From Ignavibacteria bacterium (GTDB lineage Bacteria > Bacteroidota > Ignavibacteria > UBA10030 > SZUA-254): 34,790 nucleotides of DNA. The translations under genes and the position numbers were made by a program. Location of the stretch: positions 1 through 34,790 of the forward strand of contig JACOSX010000003.1 of NCBI GenBank assembly GCA_016178625.1, written 5' to 3'. Positions 17,265 through 26,377 of this stretch are shown in pieces (within the stretch, counting starts at the first letter, position 1; each line of letters opens with the position of its first letter). Under the pieces are notes generated by a model, which saw nothing but the letters and a program-made list of their open reading frames with translations, was not told the DNA's origin and ran no database searches.

Positions 17265-17933
17265 TTATTTTTTCTCTTTATCTGATTTCTCTTGCTTGGC
17301 GCCTTTGATGTGAACCTTTTTCATGATCACAGGAGTCACAGGTTTGTCCCCCGGCTTGCTGGTTTGCACCTTGCCAATTGCTTTCAGCACATCCATTCCG
17401 GAGACAACCTCACCGAAGATAGTATGATGTCCGTTCAACCAAGGCGTCGGAACGAGGGTGATGAAAAACTGACTACCGTTAGTGCCGTGTCCATCCGGGG
17501 TCTTACCAGCGTTAGCCATCGCAAGCAGACCGGGTCGATCAAACTTTAGGTTCGAACTGATTTCGTCGTCGAACTTGCTGCCGTAGATACTCTCACCCCC
17601 CATTCCCGTGGCGGTTGGATCACCTCCCTGGATCATGAAGTTATCAATCACGCGATGGAAGGTAAGGCCATTGTAGTATCCTTTCTTCGCCAGACCGACA
17701 AAGTTCTCCACAGTTTTCGGCGCATCCGGTCGGAACATCGCTAACTCAATTGTTCCCATCGATGTTTCCATAACAACAATCTCTTTGCCCTTGCTTCCGG
17801 TTTCAGTCATCTTCGATTTCTCCGCTGTTGATTGTTCTGTTTTTTTCTTCGCTTGATCTTCCTGCGCCAGAGAAATCACGGCAACGAAGAAGACGCTCGC
17901 GACAATAAGCGATGCTATTCGATAAAAGGTCAT
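17265..17933 (-). CDS. Exported cyclophilin-type peptidyl-prolyl cis-trans isomerase
   Basis: A 222-residue protein. Residues 1-23 are a signal peptide ending SLAQ, followed by a lysine-rich linker (25-50) and a cyclophilin domain (51-212). Catalytic features: FHRVIDNFMIQGGDP (R94, F99, Q102), GSQFFITL (Q155, F156) and WLNGHHTIFGEV (W165, H170). It isomerises X-Pro bonds, probably in the periplasm, helping exported proteins fold. The C-terminus is a lysine-rich tail. The ribosome-binding site GAGGAG sits just upstream. It lies 68 bp after the flippase-like gene; the gap contains a 10-bp direct repeat. Confidence 0.95.
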   Translation of the reverse strand: MTFYRIASLIVASVFFVAVISLAQEDQAKKKTEQSTAEKSKMTETGSKGKEIVVMETSMGTIELAMFRPDAPKTVENFVGLAKKGYYNGLTFHRVIDNFMIQGGDPTATGMGGESIYGSKFDDEISSNLKFDRPGLLAMANAGKTPDGHGTNGSQFFITLVPTPWLNGHHTIFGEVVSGMDVLKAIGKVQTSKPGDKPVTPVIMKKVHIKGAKQEKSDKEKK

Positions 17934-17947
17934 ATCTACTCCTCGTA

Positions 17948-17970
17948 GTTAATTGTTACTGTTAATTGTT
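17948..17970. repeat. Tandem 10-bp direct repeat upstream of the cyclophilin gene
   Basis: GTTAATTGTT occurs at 17948-17957 and again at 17961-17970, separated by ACT (13-bp period). On the coding strand it lies 15-37 bp before the cyclophilin ATG. It could be a regulator site or simple A/T drift. Confidence 0.7.
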
Positions 17971-18001
17971 TAGAAAATGTTTGAGACAAAACGCATTGGA
18001 C

Positions 18002-19054
18002 TTATCCGAGATCGCCTGCAACTTCTTGCCGAAGGGGTTTCTCTTTTGCAACGTCTGCCAAATGAAGTTTATGTCGAATGAAGTAATAGACCCCCACTAC
18101 AGTCGTCACGATATAACCGATTGCGTGCGTAAGTGTCGCATAACTTCGTGCCAGATCATCCCCCACACCATATAACTTCGTCATGGACTGAATGACAAAG
18201 TAATGGTATGATCCGGTGGCTCCGGGCGTTGGCATCATAAATCCGATACTCGAAATAGCCTGTACTACCAACGCGGAGCCAAAATCCAACGAATACCGAT
18301 CAGGCAATCCAAGGGCGTACAGCGGCAAATACATCATCACAATATAAAAGAACCACACCAGCACACTCAAGACACCAATCGTGAAATAGCTCTTGGGTTC
18401 CTTCAGGAACAAGAAACCGTCGAGAAACGAATGAGCAATGTGTTCGACCTGTTGTGCCCGCCGCAGAGACAAATGGCGCGTGAACACATTCAGCAGCTTG
18501 ATGACGATGTCGCGACGCATCATAAGAAAAGTAAAAAGAGCAAGAAAGGCAAGTGCTACAGCAGTAAACCAGATTCCTGTTTCTTCAAGCCATGGGAATG
18601 CTTGCGTCAACGGTCCTGAGTAGACAACAGGAACCAATGCAAGCACGACAAGGAATGAAAGGACGTCAAAAATTCTCTCCACGAGCACCGTGCCAAATGC
18701 TGCGCTGCGGGAGACCCCCTCAAGTTTGCCAATAGCGTACGGCCGGGCGATTTCACCAGCACGCGGCAACACGTTGTTGAGCATGTAGCCAACCATCATC
18801 GCCGAAAAGAGATTTCGAAATTTCAGTTCGGATTTGACCGGACGCAGCAGGTATTCCCATCGCCAGGCGCGGAAGAGATGGCTGATCATCAAGGGCGGAA
18901 TCATCGCCAAAGCCCACCAATAGTTCGCTTGAGCGAGAATATTCCAAAGGCTTCTGAAGTCGGCACCCTTGAATGCGAAATAAAGAAACAACAACGTGAG
19001 TCCAACGCTGAAAAGATATTTCAGGAATGTCTTTAATCGTGAGTGCATGTACAT
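18002..19054 (-). CDS. Lysylphosphatidylglycerol synthase-like (YbhN/UPF0104) membrane protein, flippase-like
   Basis: About 350 residues with six to eight membrane helices (YLFSVGLTLLFLYFAFKGAD, FLVVLALVPVVY, FTAVALAFLALFTFLMM, IGVLSVLVWFFYIVMMYLPL). Signature stretches of the flippase-like domain are ISHLFRAWRWEYLLRP, MMVGYMLNNVLPRAGEIARP, VLVERIFDVLSF and PTPGATGSYHYF. Relatives include the membrane half of MprF and archaeal AglD-type proteins; most are thought to move lipid-linked substrates, but the substrate here is unknown. The frame opens with a TTG at 19075 overlapping the lolA stop. ATG 19054 or 19048 is more likely, and coupling to lolA translation is plausible. The soluble aminoacyl-transferase half of MprF is absent. 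Confidence 0.88.
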   Translation of the reverse strand: MYMHSRLKTFLKYLFSVGLTLLFLYFAFKGADFRSLWNILAQANYWWALAMIPPLMISHLFRAWRWEYLLRPVKSELKFRNLFSAMMVGYMLNNVLPRAGEIARPYAIGKLEGVSRSAAFGTVLVERIFDVLSFLVVLALVPVVYSGPLTQAFPWLEETGIWFTAVALAFLALFTFLMMRRDIVIKLLNVFTRHLSLRRAQQVEHIAHSFLDGFLFLKEPKSYFTIGVLSVLVWFFYIVMMYLPLYALGLPDRYSLDFGSALVVQAISSIGFMMPTPGATGSYHYFVIQSMTKLYGVGDDLARSYATLTHAIGYIVTTVVGVYYFIRHKLHLADVAKEKPLRQEVAGDLG

Positions 19055-19071
19055 CGGGGAGGGATAAACGG

Positions 19072-19719
19072 TCAACGCAAGTCGATAACTTCAACGCCAG
19101 TTGGAGGTTCGAACTGAAATTGACTGTCCGCCAGACCGGGGTTTAGTTTGATATCCGTGACAACATACGTCATGAGGTTGTCACTTGTCTCCAGCATTTG
19201 TATCTTCTTCATCAAGAGTTCGTCGGTATCAACCCACACTTTCATCCATTTCAAGCTCGATGTAGGGTTTTTGGGAATGAGTTTCAATACGGTCGCTTCT
19301 TGACTTCCAAGTCTCTCTTTTCCTATCACTGTCGAAGAATAGTTGTTGGGAACGTTCACGAGAACTTTATCGGGCGAAAACGACGCTGGGTTCTCTTTAA
19401 AATTGTCAATGAGAACTTGATTGTTTGGCTTGTTGAACGACCAGACCGATTTCCCATCCGTGACGATTGTTTGCTGATCCATTTCGATCCGATATCTGTT
19501 CCCTTTCTTCATGAGGAGCTTCCCACTGAAGGACTGCTCTGCCTTCGTTACACCGAACTGAACATCCTGTCGGAACGTAATAGAAACATCTCTGATCGAA
19601 TCGTACTTTCGTTGCAGCTTGGAAATGATGTCACCAGCATCGTCGCCAGCAAACGCGTTGGATGCACCTAGGGCACAGGCTGAGAGGAGAACCAGAACAG
19701 GCAAGAGATTCTTCTTCAT
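19072..19719 (-). CDS. lolA: Outer-membrane lipoprotein carrier protein LolA
   Basis: A 215-residue exported protein. The LolA fold is recognisable in SITFRQDVQFGVTKAEQSFSGKLLMKKGNRYRIEMD, QTIVTDGKSVWSFNKPNNQV and the C-terminal TDIKLNPGLADSQFQFEPP. LolA carries lipoproteins across the periplasm to the outer membrane. The N-terminus has two possible cleavage sites: a signal-peptidase I site after AFA (residue 24) and a lipobox-like LSAC ending at C15. If the latter is used the protein would be membrane-anchored, unlike classic LolA. It lies 8 bp after ftsK, the same ftsK-lolA order known in enterobacteria, and is probably co-transcribed. Confidence 0.93.
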   Translation of the reverse strand: MKKNLLPVLVLLSACALGASNAFAGDDAGDIISKLQRKYDSIRDVSITFRQDVQFGVTKAEQSFSGKLLMKKGNRYRIEMDQQTIVTDGKSVWSFNKPNNQVLIDNFKENPASFSPDKVLVNVPNNYSSTVIGKERLGSQEATVLKLIPKNPTSSLKWMKVWVDTDELLMKKIQMLETSDNLMTYVVTDIKLNPGLADSQFQFEPPTGVEVIDLR

Positions 19720-19727
19720 CTCTTTAG

Positions 19728-22142
19728 CTATTGTAAACTCTGTAGAACGCGATCCAATTGTTCGTCATCCTCAACAAGAACAAGCCGGGCTTTGCTTCCA
19801 TCAAATGGACCGACAATACCAGCAGCTTCAAGCTCATCAACGAGTCGAGCCGCGCGGGAATACCCGACTTTTAAGCGGCGTTGGAGAAGTGAAACAGAGC
19901 CCTGCTGATGACGAACAATGAGGCGGGCCGCTTCTTCAAAAAATTCATCACGATCATCCGACATTCCACCCATCCCCGACCGTTTCTTCTCGATCATTGA
20001 GGGCAGTTGGAATGGTTTGGCGTAACCCTGTTGCTTTTCGATGTGATCAGTTAAACGCTCAACTTCTTCTGTCGAGATGAATGCACTCTGTATTCGGACG
20101 GGTTTCGGGCTTCCGGAGGGCAAATACAACATGTCGCCGTTGCCCAATAACTGTTCAGCGCCATTCATGTCGAGGATTGTGCGCGAATCGGTTTTCGAAG
20201 CCACTTGATAGGCAATACGTGCAGGAAAGTTCGCTTTGATCACACCGGTGATGACATCGACCGAGGGTCTTTGGGTTGCAAGGACGAGATGTACCCCGAC
20301 GGCACGAGCGAGCTGTGCCAAGCGTGCAATTGGTTCCTCTACCTCCCGCGCCGCCGTGATCATCAGGTCTGCGAGCTCATCAATCACGACGATAAGGTAC
20401 GGCATCTTGCGATGAACGATTGCTTCCGTATGCTTGAGTCGACCCGCTTTGAAGCGTTCGTTATAGTCTTGGATATTGCGCACACCAGCCGCAGCGAGTC
20501 TATCATACCGTTTCTCCATCTCGATCTCAACACTCTTCAATGCGCTGACAGCATTTTCCGGAGATGTGATAATTTCCTGGTTGATGTCCGGGGAAATGGC
20601 AAGGAAATGATGTTTCAGCTTACCGTACAGCGTGAGCTCAATTTTCTTTGGATCGATGATGACAAATTTTACGTCTGACGGATGAAGACGGAAGAGCAAA
20701 CTGGCGAGCAACGTATTGATGCCAACACTTTTTCCCGAACCGGTTGCACCCGCAATGAGAAGGTGAGGCATTTTAGAAAGGTCGTCGGTAAAGATATCTC
20801 CTGCAATGGTTTTGCCGAGCGCTACGGGAAGATTAGCTTTGGACTCGCGGAATTTTGTCGAGTTCAAAACGCTGCGCAGGTGCACTGTGGAAGGATTTCT
20901 GTTCGGGATCTCGACGCCCACGGCACTCTTCCCTGGAATCGGCGCCATGATGCGGATTCCTTTCGCAGCAAGAGCAAGCGCTAAATCATCTGCAAGGCTT
21001 GTGATGCGACTGATCTTCACTCCTGTGGCAGGGACAAGTTCATACAGCGTTACAACAGGCCCCGGTGTTACACTGACACTTTCTATCTCCACGCCAAAGT
21101 TCGCAAGCTTCGATCGAACCAACTCGGCGTTAGCTTTGAGTTCGTCTTCAGGAAGAGTATCAATCTGTCGAGCTGGATCGAGCAACTCTACTGATGGAAA
21201 AACGTAGTCAATTTCAGCTTCTTCACTCTCAACCGCCTGCGCAACTTCATTTGGCTCACTCTTTTCCTGCTCGGTTCTTTTTGCTATTTGAATCTGCAAG
21301 CCATTCTCCGGTTCACCCTCAAGGAACTGGTCGACCTCTTCCTCCGACTCATCAAATATTTTCTCAGAAACGAGCTTACGGGTTGGGACTGGGATGCTTT
21401 CTTCCTTTGCTCTGTTGATCATGATCTCAGACGCCTCAACCTCGTCATTCACAACATTTGGCTGATAAACATCTGCTTCCTTGGTCGAAGACAGTTGGAG
21501 ACGTATTCTCTCCCAGATCAGCTCAACGCGATCGAGAGTCTTATGGATGTCGAGATCGATTGCAAGAATGACCGTTATGAAGAATGCTGTGAGCATCGCG
21601 ATCGATGCGCCAGCCTTACCCAGGAGCCTTGTGCTCATGTCCGCGAGGAAAGCGCCGACAATTCCGAACCATTCCTTCTCGATCCCACCGACAATGAGAT
21701 TGGCGAGACCAATAGTCGTGGAGAAGAGAAGAGCTCCGATAATTGCATAGTTTGTAAAGGTTATAGGTTTATCGATAGCTCTCCTCCGAAGGAGAACCCA
21801 GCCCCATAAGACCATGAGCACCGGCACGACAAGAGATCCATAGCCAAGCGCAGTGTTGACGAAAAAGTTCGAGATGAGTGCGCCAACAAGCCCGAGGTGG
21901 TTATGGAGAGCGCTGGCAAGGGATTTCACTGTGTCGTTGAAGGGCAGACGAACGATATCTATAACCGAGAGCTTCGCGACGATCGCTTCATCGTCAGACG
22001 AATAACTCAGGATGCTGAGCGCTGAAATGATTCCACCGACCATGAAGATGATTGCGAAGACGTGTTTACGGCGATCGGTGGAGCGCAGCGCTTGAGATTT
22101 TTTTGAGGCGGGATTTGTAGTATTTTTTGGAGATTCTGCCAT
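19728..22142 (-). CDS. ftsK: DNA translocase FtsK
   Basis: An 804-residue protein. The N-terminal region (about 25-200) has four to five membrane helices anchoring it at the septum. The linker (210-320) is short and acidic. The motor follows: an alpha domain (SVTPGPVVTLYELVPATGVK), then a RecA-like beta domain with Walker A GATGSGKSV (465-473) and Walker B VVIDELADLM. The C-terminal gamma winged helix (SLLQRRLKVGYSRAARLVDELE) recognises KOPS sites. FtsK pumps chromosome DNA through the closing septum and activates XerCD at dif. ATG 22142 was chosen over TTG 22157. The linker is far shorter than in E. coli FtsK (1329 residues), closer to the SpoIIIE/SftA size. It lies between comB and lolA. 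Confidence 0.97.
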   Translation of the reverse strand: MAESPKNTTNPASKKSQALRSTDRRKHVFAIIFMVGGIISALSILSYSSDDEAIVAKLSVIDIVRLPFNDTVKSLASALHNHLGLVGALISNFFVNTALGYGSLVVPVLMVLWGWVLLRRRAIDKPITFTNYAIIGALLFSTTIGLANLIVGGIEKEWFGIVGAFLADMSTRLLGKAGASIAMLTAFFITVILAIDLDIHKTLDRVELIWERIRLQLSSTKEADVYQPNVVNDEVEASEIMINRAKEESIPVPTRKLVSEKIFDESEEEVDQFLEGEPENGLQIQIAKRTEQEKSEPNEVAQAVESEEAEIDYVFPSVELLDPARQIDTLPEDELKANAELVRSKLANFGVEIESVSVTPGPVVTLYELVPATGVKISRITSLADDLALALAAKGIRIMAPIPGKSAVGVEIPNRNPSTVHLRSVLNSTKFRESKANLPVALGKTIAGDIFTDDLSKMPHLLIAGATGSGKSVGINTLLASLLFRLHPSDVKFVIIDPKKIELTLYGKLKHHFLAISPDINQEIITSPENAVSALKSVEIEMEKRYDRLAAAGVRNIQDYNERFKAGRLKHTEAIVHRKMPYLIVVIDELADLMITAAREVEEPIARLAQLARAVGVHLVLATQRPSVDVITGVIKANFPARIAYQVASKTDSRTILDMNGAEQLLGNGDMLYLPSGSPKPVRIQSAFISTEEVERLTDHIEKQQGYAKPFQLPSMIEKKRSGMGGMSDDRDEFFEEAARLIVRHQQGSVSLLQRRLKVGYSRAARLVDELEAAGIVGPFDGSKARLVLVEDDEQLDRVLQSLQ

Positions 22143-22157
22143 CAATCTTGAATGCAA

Positions 22158-22934
22158 TTACTTCGCATCCGTTTGCGACGGCTGCTTCGACCCTTTATGC
22201 AACCGCAGCACATTGCCTGTCATTACAGGAAGGACACTGAGGGAGTCAATCTCCGCACAGACCTTCAAATCACCTTCAAAACCCATTTCGGAAAGAAGCT
22301 TACCATGCTCAGAATTCCTCAACATTTTCAACACACCTTTGCCAATAGTTTTTTCGAGTGTCACTGTCGCAACAGCAGCATCGTTAAGGATGAGATTATC
22401 ATCGATTACTGTATCCAATTTTGAAATGATCTTCCCCGCACATACTGAATCTTCCAGACAAAAATTGCTCTCTTTTCCAGCACACACGATGATGAAATCG
22501 TTGTGCAGCTCAGCAAGAAACTCAACCACAGCCGAAAGATTCACAAAACCTGCCACGACAAGATTCTTTGCGTGACGGCCTTTGACCATCGCGGCCGAGC
22601 CATTAGTAGTCATAAAGATGATCGACTTGCCCCGTACGACCTCTTCAGTATATTCGAGGGGGGAATTCCCCAGATTGAATCCTTCGATCATCTTTGCGTT
22701 GCGTTCACCGGCACGGAGGGTCACATCACCAAACAAGCTTCCTGATATCTTCACAACACTCTCGACAGTGCTTACGGGGATAATTTCCTTCGCTCCATTG
22801 CAGAGCGCCGTGGCGATTGTTGTGCTTGCCCGAAGAACATCGACTACGACGATATTCTTGTCCTTCAACTGCATCTCGTCAAGATGGGCGGGGGTAAAAT
22901 AAACGTCGACTTTTAATTGCCTTGTTGACTTCAT
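22158..22934 (-). CDS. comB: 2-phosphosulfolactate phosphatase family protein
   Basis: A 258-residue protein with ComB family motifs: VVDVLRASTTIATAL, LRAGERNAKMIEGFNLGNSP, FMTTNGSAA and FCLEDSVCAGKII. In methanogens ComB removes phosphate from (2R)-phospho-3-sulfolactate on the way to coenzyme M. In bacteria the family is widespread and may make sulfolactate or act on another substrate; no partner (comA, comC) is seen here, so the substrate is open. It starts 6 bp after gcvT, and ftsK follows after 15 bp, so it is in the middle of a packed operon of unrelated functions. Confidence 0.93.
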   Translation of the reverse strand: MKSTRQLKVDVYFTPAHLDEMQLKDKNIVVVDVLRASTTIATALCNGAKEIIPVSTVESVVKISGSLFGDVTLRAGERNAKMIEGFNLGNSPLEYTEEVVRGKSIIFMTTNGSAAMVKGRHAKNLVVAGFVNLSAVVEFLAELHNDFIIVCAGKESNFCLEDSVCAGKIISKLDTVIDDNLILNDAAVATVTLEKTIGKGVLKMLRNSEHGKLLSEMGFEGDLKVCAEIDSLSVLPVMTGNVLRLHKGSKQPSQTDAK

Positions 22935-22940
22935 CCGGTT

Positions 22941-24029
22941 CTACTTTTTTATAAATGGTAATTTGACAATCTGTGCCTTTACTTCTTTGGTGCGAATGAT
23001 AATGTTAATCGGGCTTTGAACCTGCGCCACTTCACTCGCGACATATCCCATCCCAATCCCTTTTTCAAGAATCGGTGAAACAGTGCCGCTTGTAACGTGA
23101 CCAAGGAGATGCCCGTTACTGCGTATCTCGTATCCGTGACGCGGAAATGCTTTTGGCTCGTCGATGACAAAACCGACAAGTTTTCGCTTCACACCCGCCT
23201 GCCGTACATTGACGAGACTCTCGCGGCCAATGAATTCACCCTTGTCGAGTTTCGTGATCCAACCTAATCCTGCTTCAAGCGGGTTCGTTGTTCGATCGAT
23301 ATCATTTCCATAGAGACAGAAACCCATCTCGAGCCGAAGTGTGTCCCTCGCCCCGAGTCCGACCGGCTTGATGTGGAACTCTTTTCCCGACTCCATCACT
23401 GCATTCCAAACTTTCTCAGCGGTTGATAGAGACGAGTCAAAATAAAGCTCAAACCCGAGTTCACCCGTATACCCTGTTCGGGAAACAATCATCGGGATAC
23501 CTGCAACTGATGTTTCAATAAACGAATAGTAAGGGATCGACGAGAGAACTGAAGCGGTGACCTTCTGTAGCGTTTCAAGCGATTTAGGACCTTGAACCGC
23601 AAGAAGAGAAATCGTATCACTCTTGTCAGTCAACTCAACATCAAGGCTTCCGATATTGGATGTAACCCACTCGAAGTCTTTGGCAATGTTTGAAGCATTC
23701 ACTACCAACATGTAACGATCACCTACATCATAGACGAGCAGATCATCGATGATTCCCCCATCAGGATAGCACATTGAAGAGTACTGAGCCTTCCCACGTC
23801 CGAGTTTCGTAACGTCATTCGTTGTGATTTTTTGAACCAATGCCTGAGCGTCGCGGCCGCGGACTTCGAACTCTCCCATGTGCGACACATCGAACATGCC
23901 GACCGTTGCCCGGACGGTCTTGTGTTCATCGACAATACCTGTGTACAGGACGGGCATCTCGAAGCCACCAAACTCCACAATCTTTGCTCCAAGATGTTGA
24001 TGAATGGAATAGAACGCTGTTCTCTTCAT
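22941..24029 (-). CDS. gcvT: Aminomethyltransferase (glycine cleavage system T protein)
   Basis: A 362-residue enzyme that moves the aminomethyl carbon of glycine from lipoyl-H protein to tetrahydrofolate, releasing ammonia. Visible features: [50 protein letters not shown] (catalytic aspartate about 96), [14 protein letters not shown] and [20 protein letters not shown]. The start at 24029 matches the family start ([20 protein letters not shown]) and is 4 bp after the transaldolase stop; a longer frame to 24080 lies inside that gene. gcvH and gcvP are not in the window. The glycine made by Tdh/Kbl elsewhere in the window could feed this system. Confidence 0.96.
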   Translation of the reverse strand: MKRTAFYSIHQHLGAKIVEFGGFEMPVLYTGIVDEHKTVRATVGMFDVSHMGEFEVRGRDAQALVQKITTNDVTKLGRGKAQYSSMCYPDGGIIDDLLVYDVGDRYMLVVNASNIAKDFEWVTSNIGSLDVELTDKSDTISLLAVQGPKSLETLQKVTASVLSSIPYYSFIETSVAGIPMIVSRTGYTGELGFELYFDSSLSTAEKVWNAVMESGKEFHIKPVGLGARDTLRLEMGFCLYGNDIDRTTNPLEAGLGWITKLDKGEFIGRESLVNVRQAGVKRKLVGFVIDEPKAFPRHGYEIRSNGHLLGHVTSGTVSPILEKGIGMGYVASEVAQVQSPINIIIRTKEVKAQIVKLPFIKK

Positions 24030-24033
24030 CGGG

Positions 24034-24678
24034 TTATCGTTGTGCCTTTTTCCAATCCGCAAGGAACCGTTCGAGTCCAATATCCGTCAGCGGGTGTTTG
24101 ATCAACTGTGTGAGCACCGCGTAAGGCATTGTCCCGATGTGCGCGCCCATCATCGTGGCTTCAACCACATGCATCGGGTGACGGATGCTGGCAACAAGAA
24201 CTTGTGTGTCAAAGCCGTAGTTCCGATAGATCGTGAGGATCTGCTCGATCAGTTGCATTCCATATGAGCTGATGTCATCAAGCCGCCCAACAAACGGGCT
24301 AATAATATACGCGCCAGCCTTGGCGGCAAGGAGCGCTTGGTTCGGTGAGAAGCAGAGCGTGACATTGGTACGGATCCCCTCTGCCTTCAGGCATTTGACT
24401 GCTTTAAGCCCTTCCTTGATCAAAGGAACCTTCACAACAATCTTATCATCAATCTTCGCCAAGTCTCGACCTTCGCGCATCATACCGTCAAGCTCGGTGG
24501 AAACAACCTCAGCACTGATGTCTCCATGAACAACTGCACAGATCTCTTTCAACAATTCTTTGAAGTCGCGCCCTTCTTTGGCAACCAGACTTGGGTTGGT
24601 CGTCACTCCATCGAGGAGCCCCATGCTCGCAGCTTCTCTGATTTCTGTGATGTTTGCAGTATCAATAAATATCTTCAT
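24034..24678 (-). CDS. tal: Transaldolase of the small TalC/FSA family
   Basis: A 214-residue (beta/alpha)8 enzyme starting [16 protein letters not shown], with the [13 protein letters not shown] motif, Schiff-base lysine K83 (VVKVPL) and the [15 protein letters not shown] and SPFVGRLDD strands. Two residues that separate transaldolases from fructose-6-phosphate aldolases point to transaldolase: E57 (SAEVV; Gln in E. coli FsaA) and F129 (SPFVGR; Tyr in FsaA). It would thus link sedoheptulose-7-phosphate and glyceraldehyde-3-phosphate with erythrose-4-phosphate and fructose-6-phosphate in the pentose phosphate pathway. The start at 24678 fits the family and has AGGGA upstream; the longer frame to 24804 overlaps the RNase gene. 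Confidence 0.95.
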   Translation of the reverse strand: MKIFIDTANITEIREAASMGLLDGVTTNPSLVAKEGRDFKELLKEICAVVHGDISAEVVSTELDGMMREGRDLAKIDDKIVVKVPLIKEGLKAVKCLKAEGIRTNVTLCFSPNQALLAAKAGAYIISPFVGRLDDISSYGMQLIEQILTIYRNYGFDTQVLVASIRHPMHVVEATMMGAHIGTMPYAVLTQLIKHPLTDIGLERFLADWKKAQR

Positions 24679-24697
24679 CAGCGAGTCCCTTTGCCCG

Positions 24698-26377
24698 TCA
24701 CGAATGATATTGGTTAGTGATATCTTTGTTTTGTTTTGGAGAGAAGAACCGGAACTCTGCCATAGGCAATTTCGCATCTTCTTCAAGTTTAATGCGGATA
24801 ACATACTTGAATTTCATCTTTGTCAAGCGACTGATCGTGCCTTCCTTTAGATATTCCGCTAGGCTCGGATGGACGGTAAGTGTTAGTCTGAATTCATGAG
24901 CCTCAGATTTAAAACGTCGAATCCCTCGCTCAATCTGATTGATGATGCTCGATTTCGATTGTACCATGCCGCCGCCGCCGCACACGGGGCAAGGTTCACT
25001 AAAGCTATGAAGGATGCTCTGGCGGATACGCTGCCGGGTGATCTGCGCAAGCCCGATCTCCGTCATCGGAAGAACAGTAACTTTCGCGCGATCTTTCCGA
25101 AATTCTTTCCTCAACTCATCGTAAACTTTCTTCTTGTTGCGTTCGTCTTCGAGGTCAATGAAATCGACAACGATGATGCCACCGATGTCCCTCAGACGAA
25201 GCTGACGGCATACTTCCCGGGCCGCTTCAAGATTCGTGCGGAGAGAATTTAACTCCTGCTCTCGCTTCGCAGCGTACCTACCGCTGTTGACATCGACGAC
25301 CACCATTGCTTCAGTTTGCTCGATGATGATGTACCCGCCACTCTTCAGCCACACTTTGCGACTCAGCGCCGTTGCAATTTCTTTTTCTATTCCAAAGACA
25401 TCGAAGATCGGCTCCCGTTCTTTGTACAGTTCGATCTTTTCGATCAGTTGCGGAGAGACGAGCTTTACGTAGGCACGGATCTCCTTATACAGCTTCTTCG
25501 AATCCGTGACAACGCGTTCAACAGAATCCGTGAAGAGGTCTCTGATGACGCTCGATGTTGTTGCCATATCCTTGTAGAGCACCGCGGGAGCTTGTTCGGT
25601 CTTAAGACTTTTCTCGACCTCACGCCAGGTAGCGATCAGGTTCTCCAAGTCCTGTTTTAGAGCGGCTTCATCCTGCTCTTGAGCGACTGTACGGATAATA
25701 ACTCCGAATCCTTCGGGAAGAATACTCCTGATGATTCGACGAAGACGGCGCTTTTCCTTGAAGTTCTGCATCTTCTTTGAAACACCGATCTTTCCATCGA
25801 AGGGGAGAAGGACCAGAAAACGGCCAGGTAACGATACCTCTGACGTGACGCGAACCCCTTTCTTCCCCACTGGCTCTTTCGTCACCTGAACGATGATGTC
25901 CTGACCGCGCTTGAGATCTGGAATCGGTGCTTGGGGCCTGCCATTTCCCCGGCTCTCTCTGCCGCCCCGCTGGGTTGGTAGTGATGATGTCTTGGGTGGG
26001 CTCTCGACAATCTGGGTTCCAATTGATGCTCCCTCGCGAGTTTCAACTGGGAGTTTCTCGGCTGTGCCAGCAATTTCTTCGTCTTCAGCATCTTCATCAA
26101 CATCGACATCTGAATCCTCGTCGCCGATGAGGGAAGAATACTCATGCAGGGAACTTCCGATGTCGGAAAAATGAAGGAAGGCGTCTTGTTTCAAACCGAG
26201 ATCGATGAAGGCTGCCCTGATCCCGGGCATTACTTTAGCAACTTTCCCCAGATAAATATCGCCGACCATGCGCTCCTTTTCCGGGGTCTCGACGTACAGT
26301 TCTGCTAACCGCTTATCCTCCGTAATGGCAATTCTAATCTCATTAGCAGTCGCATTGATAATGATTTCTTTTCTCAT
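24698..26377 (-). CDS. rng: Ribonuclease E/G family endoribonuclease
   Basis: A 559-residue protein. Residues about 36-185 hold an S1 RNA-binding domain ([24 protein letters not shown], then [23 protein letters not shown]). It is split by an acidic, then Pro/Gly/Arg-rich insert at about 84-157. The DNase I-like catalytic domain has both metal-binding aspartates, D362 ([10 protein letters not shown]) and D405 (IVVDFIDLE). The zinc link that joins dimers is C463 and C466 ([10 protein letters not shown]), followed by a small domain. It cuts AU-rich single-stranded RNA in mRNA decay and rRNA maturation. There is no long RNase E-type scaffold tail, so it is nearer RNase G. ATG 26377 fits the conserved [10 protein letters not shown] start. 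Transaldolase follows after 19 bp. Confidence 0.95.
   Translation of the reverse strand: MRKEIIINATANEIRIAITEDKRLAELYVETPEKERMVGDIYLGKVAKVMPGIRAAFIDLGLKQDAFLHFSDIGSSLHEYSSLIGDEDSDVDVDEDAEDEEIAGTAEKLPVETREGASIGTQIVESPPKTSSLPTQRGGRESRGNGRPQAPIPDLKRGQDIIVQVTKEPVGKKGVRVTSEVSLPGRFLVLLPFDGKIGVSKKMQNFKEKRRLRRIIRSILPEGFGVIIRTVAQEQDEAALKQDLENLIATWREVEKSLKTEQAPAVLYKDMATTSSVIRDLFTDSVERVVTDSKKLYKEIRAYVKLVSPQLIEKIELYKEREPIFDVFGIEKEIATALSRKVWLKSGGYIIIEQTEAMVVVDVNSGRYAAKREQELNSLRTNLEAAREVCRQLRLRDIGGIIVVDFIDLEDERNKKKVYDELRKEFRKDRAKVTVLPMTEIGLAQITRQRIRQSILHSFSEPCPVCGGGGMVQSKSSIINQIERGIRRFKSEAHEFRLTLTVHPSLAEYLKEGTISRLTKMKFKYVIRIKLEEDAKLPMAEFRFFSPKQNKDITNQYHS

Noticed and set aside
20205-20678. 157-codon plus-strand frame inside ftsK
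   Set aside because: It lies antisense within a confidently identified FtsK motor domain and has no independent support; several similar long antisense frames over other genes were rejected for the same reason.
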